Assembly (NCBI GenBank): GCA_002309475.1
Contig: DBXJ01000019.1
Location: 1 to 6,364 of the forward strand
Source: Bacteroidales bacterium UBA1215
Lineage (GTDB): Bacteria > Bacteroidota > Bacteroidia > Bacteroidales > WCHB1-69
Direction of reading: 5' to 3'
DNA: 6,364 nucleotides
Notes under the pieces: generated by a model
What the model was told of the DNA's origin: nothing
The model's database searches: none
Seen by the model: the letters and a program-made list of their open reading frames with translations, nothing else
In this document: positions 1-5,731 of the stretch, piece by piece
Layout of the letters: each line of letters begins with the position of its first letter
How positions within the stretch are numbered: position 1 is the stretch's first letter
Program-made: the position numbers and the translations under genes

Positions 1-234
1 TTATTGAGTGTCTTTTTTGTCAATTACCCATTGGTACTTTTTGGGGCCAACTTTGGGGGCACTTTTGAGGGTACTTTTTGGGGCAGTGCCCTCAAACCGT
101 TGTATTGGGAGCACCAATGCGACCTCATCTACTTCCAGACGGTTTTTCAGTTCCGGTTCGCCCCAGCCAGCCTGTTTCCAGGCATTAAGTATCAATGGGA
201 AACCAGAACATTTCTGAGTGAAAATAAAATGCAT
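1..234 (-). pseudogene. C-terminal remnant of an AlbA_2/RecG-like ATP-binding regulator
   Basis: This 77-codon minus-strand frame matches, by pattern, the C-terminus of AlbA_2-domain (AAA_4, RecG-like) putative transcriptional regulators. Residues 9-28 (CSGFPLILNAWKQAGWGEPE) resemble the family's conserved 'GSGFPxIlxAWkxAGxxEPE' segment just after the ATP-binding core. A Lys/Pro/Ser/Thr linker (GTAPKSTLKSAPKVGPK) follows, as is usual before the C-terminal winged helix, but the protein then stops at a TAA without one. The roughly 300-400 residues expected upstream are missing: an in-frame TAA lies at 238-240, immediately before the nominal ATG, and the neighbouring frames show no family sequence. 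The start is therefore not real and the call is a truncated remnant. The likely breakpoint is about 205-235. The family assignment is from memory of its motifs; the lack of the upstream domains is seen directly. Confidence 0.6.
33..81 (-). repeat. Short tandem 12-bp coding repeats in the remnant gene, one unit 13 bp
   Basis: Four consecutive degenerate units encode a (P/L)K(S/V)(T/A/G) linker. In coding order they are 70-81, 58-69, 45-57 and 33-44. Units one and four are identical on the plus strand (ggtactttttgg), and the match extends to 15 bases (70-84 and 33-47). The third unit is 13 bases long, so the fourth copy is read in a different frame (KKYQ instead of PKST). This looks like replication slippage or a one-base insertion in a repeat-prone linker of a decaying gene. 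Confidence 0.6.
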
Positions 235-283
235 ATTTTATTCGGCCTGTATGAGGTTGGTGACTAAGGAACTACAAGTGTTG

Positions 284-991
284 TTATTTTTTGATGTAAT
301 CAGAAATCAATTCTTTGATTTTGTCTTCAGCTTTTTCTTTACCGACTAACGAAATTAACTGATTGTAATCTTCAATTTCATTATCAGAAAAGGTAATCAC
401 AATCTGTCTTTCTTCACGTCCAGCAATGTGAGAGTAATTCTCTGGATGTGCCCAAAAACAATTACTGCAAAACTCTATATCCTTAATTGTCCAATTTGGA
501 CAATGTTCACACGTCCATGATTTTGCACGGTTGGCAGATGGACTTAGAAGCATATAACAGTCGATGTTGTCCGTTTGTTCTCCTCCTATCTCGTATGGCA
601 CTCTATGGTCAATTTGAAGCAATCGTTCTTCCATGGGTTGCAAATAAACAAAACATACCGCTCCATATTTATCAATTAAGGCTTTTTTTAGAGCCTGAGA
701 CAAAGCTGTTCGTCCTCCCACTTTAGAAATCTTATTATCAACGAAAACAGGGTCTCCGAATTTATAGGCCGCAATGCTTCTGCCATCGGAAGATTTAACT
801 CTATAAGTTACAAGATTTACTCCACGCTCACGTACATCTCTCGCGGCACGGGGCGCATGTTCGTATCCATATTTGCTAGCAAGTTCTTCAGTTGTGATGT
901 ATCCATGTTTTATAATATGCTGTATTACAGTAGATGGTCGTTTATCTGTAATGGCATTTAATCGGTTCAGAATTTTTTTAGATAATTTCAT
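284..991 (-). CDS. HNH-type type II restriction endonuclease with N-terminal winged helix
   Basis: This 235-residue protein is the probable restriction partner of the methyltransferase encoded just upstream. Residues about 20-80 read as a winged helix (STVIQHIIKHGYITTEELA, then a wing near VTYRVKSSDGRSIAAYKFG), suited to DNA recognition. The nuclease core is a beta-beta-alpha-metal HNH fold: IDHRVPYEIGG at 127-137 supplies Asp128 and the general-base His129, followed by DNID at 141-144 and SANRAKS at 152-158. A Cys4 zinc ribbon is interleaved at the end (Cys161, Cys164, Cys175, Cys178), then a helical tail. The ATG overlaps the methyltransferase stop by four bases (ATGA), implying translational coupling. 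It would cleave unmodified DNA in the cytoplasm; the cleavage site cannot be read from the sequence. A homing HNH nuclease is the main alternative, but the coupling to a methyltransferase argues for restriction. The nuclease fold is secure; the type II role is inferred from context. Confidence 0.82.
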   Translation of the reverse strand: MKLSKKILNRLNAITDKRPSTVIQHIIKHGYITTEELASKYGYEHAPRAARDVRERGVNLVTYRVKSSDGRSIAAYKFGDPVFVDNKISKVGGRTALSQALKKALIDKYGAVCFVYLQPMEERLLQIDHRVPYEIGGEQTDNIDCYMLLSPSANRAKSWTCEHCPNWTIKDIEFCSNCFWAHPENYSHIAGREERQIVITFSDNEIEDYNQLISLVGKEKAEDKIKELISDYIKK

Positions 992-1893
992 AATGCAAAT
1001 AATAATAATTGTTCTTCTGTTGTTGAAGTGGTAAAATCAGATAAATTGGGGCTGATATACAGTGCTTCAACAGTTTTTTCTTTTTTTCCAAGCAAAAGGC
1101 TTTGACTGGAGAGACCAGCATTAAGCATAACTTTCTTAAGCTTTAATTCTTTTGGGAGATCAACACCGTATTGCTTTTCACCGCAGGTTCCATCGTAACT
1201 GATGACAAAATCAATTCCCCTACTATTCAAATCATCAACACATTCTACAAAGTCATCGAAACAAATCCCCGAAAAATATCGACTGTCTCTTGTGGTACAG
1301 ACTCCTTGGTAGGGAGGGTCCATATAAACAATATCGCCTCGTTTGGCCATCTTTGTTACTTCCCGGTAGTCAACGGACGAAAACTCCGTTTTGCCTTTTA
1401 GAAAACTTGAGATCATATAAACATTTGACGCAAGATTTTTAGGATTTGTTCCCATACGACGTTTGTCCGGAGACTGGTTAAACATACCATTTGTACTATA
1501 TCGAACAGATCCTTTCACGCATCGAGCCAACAAATACAGCATGTTTGCCGCACTTTTGTTGCCATCATTAAAATCTTTTCTGATTTTGTAAAAATGTTCA
1601 ACGCTGCCACCCTCAAAGGTGATTTGCTCACTCCAAACCTTGGCATATTCTTCGATGAGTTTTTGAGGGTTGTTTATGGCCTCTCTCAGAATATTAATAA
1701 GAGGCTCATTCAAATCATTTAACACATACTGTTCTGCTCGTCGTTGTTTGGAAACAGCAATAGTAATTGCAGCCATGCCAGCAAAGGGTTCAATTAGGCG
1801 ATTGAATTTTTGTGGGAAATAACGAAGAATCTGAGGTGCCAAATTTCTTTTTGAACCTTGATATTGAACTATATGTGGGGTTGCTCCATTCAT
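988..1893 (-). CDS. D12-class (Dam-like) N6-adenine DNA methyltransferase
   Basis: This 301-residue protein transfers a methyl group from S-adenosylmethionine to the N6 of adenine within a specific DNA site, protecting host DNA from the cognate nuclease. Visible motifs are in the D12 (alpha-class) order: motif X YQGSKRNLAP at 11-20; the SAM-binding motif I EPFAGMAAITIAV at 35-47, with Met-Ala where many relatives have Gly-Gly or Gly-Thr; LNDLNEPLI at 58-66, whose acidic residue would bind the SAM ribose; a target-recognition region about 75-165; and the catalytic motif IV DPPY at 192-195. The length is normal for the family. An in-frame TAA at 1897-1899 lies just upstream, so the ATG at 1893 is the earliest possible start. 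The gene overlaps the HNH nuclease gene by four bases and follows the EcoRV-like stub by 23 bp. The recognition sequence is not predictable here; M.EcoRV belongs to the same broad class. Confidence 0.93.
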   Translation of the reverse strand: MNGATPHIVQYQGSKRNLAPQILRYFPQKFNRLIEPFAGMAAITIAVSKQRRAEQYVLNDLNEPLINILREAINNPQKLIEEYAKVWSEQITFEGGSVEHFYKIRKDFNDGNKSAANMLYLLARCVKGSVRYSTNGMFNQSPDKRRMGTNPKNLASNVYMISSFLKGKTEFSSVDYREVTKMAKRGDIVYMDPPYQGVCTTRDSRYFSGICFDDFVECVDDLNSRGIDFVISYDGTCGEKQYGVDLPKELKLKKVMLNAGLSSQSLLLGKKEKTVEALYISPNLSDFTTSTTEEQLLLFAL

Positions 1894-1916
1894 CTTTTAA
1901 CGGTTTGTGAGTTAAA

Positions 1917-2081
1917 CTACTTGCGTTTTGAAACGACTTTCAAGTCATTCGTGATAGTATAAATATTTTTGTCTATATCAATGAATCCCTTGACAATCCA
2001 ATCCTGACTGTCGGTTTCAAGGAAACTCTTGTATGTGCTGACTTCTTTACGAAGAAGTTGTATGAATTTTTGTGGTGTCAT
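1917..2081 (-). pseudogene. 54-residue EcoRV-like restriction enzyme N-terminal stub
   Basis: This small ORF (ATG at 2081, TAG at 1917-1919) fills the space between the RloC-like gene and the methyltransferase. Its last 25 residues read WIVKGFIDIDKNIYTITN followed by DLKVVSK. Laid against the EcoRV restriction endonuclease from memory, residues 30-51 align without a gap to EcoRV 20-41, with nine identities: Val30, Gly32, Ile34, Ile40, Tyr41, Asp46, Lys48, Val49 and Ser51 match EcoRV Val20, Gly22, Ile24, Ile30, Tyr31, Asp36, Lys38, Val39 and Ser41. In EcoRV this region is part of the dimerisation subdomain. The ORF stops at the equivalent of about EcoRV residue 44, before Glu45, Asp74, Asp90 and Lys92, so it cannot be a nuclease. 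M.EcoRV is also a D12 adenine methyltransferase, like the neighbouring gene. It could be a remnant left after a nuclease swap or a retained small protein. The ORF is seen directly; the homology is recalled and unsearched. Confidence 0.55.
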
Positions 2082-2112
2082 AATAGTATGATTTTTTGTG
2101 TCTTAAATAGCA

Positions 2113-4704
2113 TCATAATGATTTAATTTTATCTTTTAATTCGATAAACTCATCAATCATTTTTTCTAATTGATTCGTGGTTGGTGTGGCTCCATATTCA
2201 TCAGAAGCCAAGTGTCCTTCTATTAAATCAGAAATTTCGCCGTGCCTCTCAATTACGGTCTCAGCCAATTCTTTGTTATACTTTACGTCTTTTAGTCTTC
2301 CGAAGCGTATTTGTGGGTCAAAACGTTGTACAACACCCCCTAAAATCGTGAATATTGCCAAGGCTTCGTATGATGATCTAAGTGCAGCAAAACCAGATTT
2401 AATATAATCAATTTGTGTTTCACCGCTGACGGTTCGACTTCTGTTTAACCATTCTTTTGCTTTTTGAGGATCGTTGTATTGTCCTTCATTTGTAGGACTA
2501 TTATTTAGAAGAATCTTTCCGCAAAAATCTCCTTCTTTTTCTATCGTATGGCAAATAAAGCTATTGGTTATACCTGCCAAACCCTTTTTGCTTGCATTTT
2601 TCAGATGATAAAGAAAAACTAAGTCGTGAGAAAAAATAATGACCTGCTTTATTTTAGAATAATAAACTAACCTATCTGCAATTATTTTTTTTCTTTCATT
2701 ATCCAAAGATGTGACTGGGTCATCAAAAATAACCCCTTTATTTATTTCCGACAATTGTATTTCTGCGAGAAAGTCTGCTATCGCTATCACCTTTTGTTCA
2801 CCTTCACTTAAAACTAAATTTGGATTCTTGCCTTTCAGTTTTAGTTGTCTGTATGATTTACCTCCTGACCCCGTATGGTTAATCTCAATCCCAAAATTTC
2901 CGTTTAGTTTCATGCATTCATCATTGAATCCATCAATGTATTTCTGGTTAAAATATTTGTTTGACAATGCCTTTTCCTTGTTCGTTACGTTATGTTTTGC
3001 GAAATCTGCTCTTTGTGCTTTTTTTATCCAAATCTGGCTAGTTACATACGTTTCGAACTTTAAAAAATGGATATTAAACTTTTCTTTATGTTCAAGAAAA
3101 GTCTTTTCCTTTCGTAACGTCTCTAAAGCTTTACTTTGTTCGTCGCTTTGTAGATTATTGAGTTTTGCATCAATAACTTCGTTTAATGCATTATATCTCT
3201 CAACATCAACATTGATTGGCTGTCTGATATTTACAGTTTTATTTTGAATATCTGAAAGAATATTCTCAGATAGACTTTTTTGCTCATTGAGTTTTTGTTT
3301 TAATAATTTCAATTCCTCGGGATGTTGTTCTGTCAGCCAATCTGTAAGTGTATTGTTCTGAGGAAATAGGTCAAAGTTTAATCCCTCATAATATCGTCTC
3401 ACTTTTTCAAGTTTCTCTTGTGCTTGTTTCGCGTTTTGTTCCGCAACACTATTTATAAAAATCCAATAGCTTGAAATGAGTTTTTGTGCATCATCAGAAA
3501 GAGGTTGGTGACAAAGTAAACAGTGGTCACTATCCGTTGGATAAACACTTTGTCCATTTTTTTGCATTTTAGCGAACTTATCTGCTGAAAGAATAAAGTT
3601 CTTCCATTCATCAGATCCGATTCCTTGGATTAGATCTGTTTTGAAATTGTCAACACCTTCTTGTTTAGCCGCTAACTCTTTTGAAATGCAATCGGTAATC
3701 GTAGCTTGTAATTTTGTGATTGTTTCTGCCGCAAATGCAAGATTTAATTTCTCAATAGCTTCCTTGTTTTGAGATAACAGTATTTTTAGATTTTCAAGTT
3801 TCTTTATTTCTTTTTCCTTTCCTTTTGAAGCCAAAAGAAGTTCGTCATATTGCTTCTGAAGAGATTCTTTTCGTGCTTTATCTTCATCAGAGAATGGGAT
3901 GTATTTTTGCAAATCATCACTTGTTGTTTCTGCATTTAGATTTCGAACAAATACTTTGATTTCGGAATCGTTATCAAACAAATCAGCTAAATCTGTTGCA
4001 GTGTTTCCTAACTGTTTTTTTTGAATGTCTGCATTTAATTTTTCTTCAACACGTTTTATTGCCTCAATGTAATCAGCAAAAAAATTCAATCCTGCAGGTC
4101 TGAATTCAAATTCATTTTTGTTTTCAAGATGTTTCAAAACACTTTTCCCATCAAATACAGCAAATTGTTTGAACTCTGACTTGTCTTTGTCAGAAAAAGT
4201 TAGTGAGATTTCATCATTATTCGATTTGAAGGTGAATTTAGCATTGATAGGTTTAGGCTCGTTCTCGTTGTATACATTTGACAAGATAGTTTCTGGTGAT
4301 TTCGAATAGAAAACTTGTTTCAAAAGACGTACATATCCTGATTTTCCAGAACCATTTGTACCATAAATAACAGTTAGGTTTTTGGAAAAATCAATGGTTT
4401 GGTTTTCCACAAGAGCATTTACACCTTCTACATTTTCTAATTTAGAAAATAACAAATTTGATTTGTAGTCAGTCGCATTGATTGAACGCGTTCCCAATGT
4501 TATTTCTGGTCTGTCAGATTTTTCTTTTAAGTGTAAATCTTCTAAAAGAAAAGAGTACGCTGATGTTATATTATCATCAGTTACTTCGTGACCGGATAAG
4601 ATTTGGTTGGCAAGATATTTTCCCCAATAGGGTAATGTATTTGCATAATCTCTGATTTCGGATTCTAAAGTCTCTATCTTTTCTATTGTGGTTTCTTGTT
4701 CCAT
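2113..4704 (-). CDS. rloC: RloC-like zinc-hook ABC ATPase with PrrC-type anticodon nuclease C-terminus
   Basis: This 863-residue protein has the layout of RloC, a translation-disabling anticodon nuclease regulated by a Rad50-like ATPase. A helical N-terminal region (about 12-60) precedes the ATPase. Walker A is GTNGSGKS at 115-122. Long coiled coils (about 210-350 and 410-550) flank a CLLC zinc hook at 395-398. The C-terminal half of the ATPase has the ABC signature LSEGEQ at 632-637, Walker B GVIFDDP at 657-663, the D-loop SLD at 666-668 and the H-loop FSHD at 691-694. The tail carries RSSYE at 776-780, matching the Arg-x3-Glu of the PrrC catalytic triad (Arg320, Glu324, His356 in E. coli), with His821 or His831 as candidate third residue. 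The family cuts tRNA at the wobble position, and DNA damage is thought to activate it. Walker A is about 70 residues later than I expect for PrrC. A generic AAA_13 ATPase is the fallback; the ATPase and hook are certain, the nuclease probable. Confidence 0.82.
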   Translation of the reverse strand: MEQETTIEKIETLESEIRDYANTLPYWGKYLANQILSGHEVTDDNITSAYSFLLEDLHLKEKSDRPEITLGTRSINATDYKSNLLFSKLENVEGVNALVENQTIDFSKNLTVIYGTNGSGKSGYVRLLKQVFYSKSPETILSNVYNENEPKPINAKFTFKSNNDEISLTFSDKDKSEFKQFAVFDGKSVLKHLENKNEFEFRPAGLNFFADYIEAIKRVEEKLNADIQKKQLGNTATDLADLFDNDSEIKVFVRNLNAETTSDDLQKYIPFSDEDKARKESLQKQYDELLLASKGKEKEIKKLENLKILLSQNKEAIEKLNLAFAAETITKLQATITDCISKELAAKQEGVDNFKTDLIQGIGSDEWKNFILSADKFAKMQKNGQSVYPTDSDHCLLCHQPLSDDAQKLISSYWIFINSVAEQNAKQAQEKLEKVRRYYEGLNFDLFPQNNTLTDWLTEQHPEELKLLKQKLNEQKSLSENILSDIQNKTVNIRQPINVDVERYNALNEVIDAKLNNLQSDEQSKALETLRKEKTFLEHKEKFNIHFLKFETYVTSQIWIKKAQRADFAKHNVTNKEKALSNKYFNQKYIDGFNDECMKLNGNFGIEINHTGSGGKSYRQLKLKGKNPNLVLSEGEQKVIAIADFLAEIQLSEINKGVIFDDPVTSLDNERKKIIADRLVYYSKIKQVIIFSHDLVFLYHLKNASKKGLAGITNSFICHTIEKEGDFCGKILLNNSPTNEGQYNDPQKAKEWLNRSRTVSGETQIDYIKSGFAALRSSYEALAIFTILGGVVQRFDPQIRFGRLKDVKYNKELAETVIERHGEISDLIEGHLASDEYGATPTTNQLEKMIDEFIELKDKIKSL

Positions 4705-4795
4705 TAATTCCTCATTTATATTATTATTTCTCTATAATTCATTCTCCTAGGAAGGACGCTATTAACCTGTTGATAATTTCGCAACACAACTCACA
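4705..4795 (-). other. 91-bp AT-rich intergenic gap, possible internal promoter region
   Basis: This is the only gap in the gene cluster wide enough for a separate promoter, and it precedes the gene whose product would be the most toxic. It is very AT-rich near the RloC-like start and contains an 8-base palindrome, tcctagga, at 4745-4752. I see no convincing sigma-70 or Bacteroidota (TTTG / TAnnTTTG) promoter pair, and no hairpin followed by a T-run that would end transcription after the Mrr gene. Confidence 0.25.
4709..4713 (-). promoter_or_regulatory. Possible Shine-Dalgarno GAGGA before the RloC-like gene
   Basis: The minus strand reads GAGGA four bases before the ATG at 4704. It supports that start and is the only purine-rich ribosome-binding candidate I see before any of the starts in the window. 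The spacing is a little short, so its use is uncertain. Confidence 0.4.
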
Positions 4796-5710
4796 TTATT
4801 CCTCATTGAAAAAGTCCGTGTCTATCCTTTTGATTTCGTATGTCTGTTTGAGACTAACACCGATGTTGTTCTCTATCATAAGCTTTGTGAGCATATCGCC
4901 GTCAATCAAAACGATTTTCACCCCAGCTGCTTTTTTGCTGGTTTCAATAGCTCCATTTGAAAATGTTGTTGTCGTAATGAAAACGCCTTTAGAAGCACCT
5001 TGTTCTGTGAGTGCACCAATAAATTTTTGAATGTCAGGTTTTTGGACAGAACCTGTCGTGTAGCGTTTGGCCTGTATGTAAATGTTGTCAAGACCAAGTT
5101 TGTCTTCCTTTATGATGCCGTCAATGCCGTCATCATGCGAAATTTGCGTTACAACACCTGCATTATCAAGACTACCTCCATAGCCCATGGAAACAAGAAG
5201 TTTTACTACTAATTGCTCGAAAAATTTTGGGGATTGATTTTTCACATGGTCGAGTAAATCACTTGCAAGAGTGGCATTGATTTCACCGAATGCTTCGTCC
5301 ATTAATTCTGAAGGTGTTTTTGATGGTTCATCTACTGCCACATTCTCTTGGTCACCCTTATCTTTGTGACCGTATGCAAAAACAGCAAACGATGGATAAT
5401 GTTCGCCAAGATACTTTGGTGTGATTGCAGTTATACCAGTGGCCAACAAACTCTTTCCTTCGGGGGTGATCATATTGATGCCTCGTTTGGGACGTTGTAG
5501 CAAACCAGCCTTACCTAAATAGGTGGTTGCCCACTGGGTTCTGTTGTGAAGTTTGGTCTCTGAACCGCCTGACACTTTTTCTGCTACATCAGTATCGGAC
5601 AAAGAAAAAATAAGTGCCATGTCATCCATGAGGCTTTTTAGCGTATGCTCTTTCCCATCATTTAGTGCATTAAGAACGGGATATAGAAACTTGTCAAATG
5701 TTGGTACCAT
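4796..5710 (-). CDS. mrr: Mrr-type type IV restriction endonuclease
   Basis: This 304-residue protein has the same length as E. coli Mrr as I recall it, and resembles it from end to end. The N-terminal winged-helix Mrr_N domain spans about 1-90: it begins VPTFDKFLYPVLNAL and later has NRTQWATTYLGKAGLLQRP, close to E. coli's NRAGWAHDRLKRAGL. A linker (about 110-155) leads to the Mrr_cat domain of the PD-(D/E)xK superfamily, with FFEQLVVKLLVSMGYGG at 163-179 (Glu165), the catalytic Asp197 in DDGIDG (193-198), and QAKRY at 213-217 (Gln213, Lys215). The protein ends with GVFITTTTFSNGA and LIDGDMLTKLMIENNIGVS, both conserved in the family. All catalytic residues are intact. Mrr enzymes cut DNA carrying foreign adenine or cytosine methylation and do not need a protecting methyltransferase. 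The start follows the RloB stop by 21 bp, so the two are probably cotranscribed. Confidence 0.93.
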   Translation of the reverse strand: MVPTFDKFLYPVLNALNDGKEHTLKSLMDDMALIFSLSDTDVAEKVSGGSETKLHNRTQWATTYLGKAGLLQRPKRGINMITPEGKSLLATGITAITPKYLGEHYPSFAVFAYGHKDKGDQENVAVDEPSKTPSELMDEAFGEINATLASDLLDHVKNQSPKFFEQLVVKLLVSMGYGGSLDNAGVVTQISHDDGIDGIIKEDKLGLDNIYIQAKRYTTGSVQKPDIQKFIGALTEQGASKGVFITTTTFSNGAIETSKKAAGVKIVLIDGDMLTKLMIENNIGVSLKQTYEIKRIDTDFFNEE

Positions 5711-5731
5711 AATGAAATATCTTTATTTGTT

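Noticed and set aside
33..84. Short direct repeats considered as a CRISPR or an attachment site
   Set aside because: The units are 12-13 bp, lack spacers and encode a Lys/Pro linker within one gene, so they are coding microrepeats.
1917..2081. The small ORF considered as a restriction-modification controller (C) protein
   Set aside because: It has no helix-turn-helix pattern, and its C-terminal half reads as beta strands resembling EcoRV.
2711..3247. A 178-codon plus-strand open frame opposite the RloC-like gene
   Set aside because: It lies wholly antisense to the ATPase coiled coil and signature region, is rich in Phe, Ser and Leu as expected from the reverse of Lys/Glu-rich coding sequence, and shows no family motif.
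2113..4704. The large ATPase considered as Septu PtuA or an OLD-family protein
   Set aside because: The CLLC zinc hook between long coiled coils and the C-terminal Arg-x3-Glu tail match RloC. PtuA lacks a hook and is followed by an HNH partner (PtuB) directly, and OLD proteins carry a TOPRIM domain that is not seen here.
4745..4752. Palindrome tcctagga in the Mrr-RloC gap considered as an operator
   Set aside because: It is a single 8-base palindrome, common by chance, with no second copy or controller-protein gene nearby.
4686..5030. A 114-codon plus-strand frame with hydrophobic stretches spanning the Mrr-RloC gap
   Set aside because: Most of it mirrors the end of the Mrr catalytic domain, and the apparent membrane segments come from reading the opposite strand.
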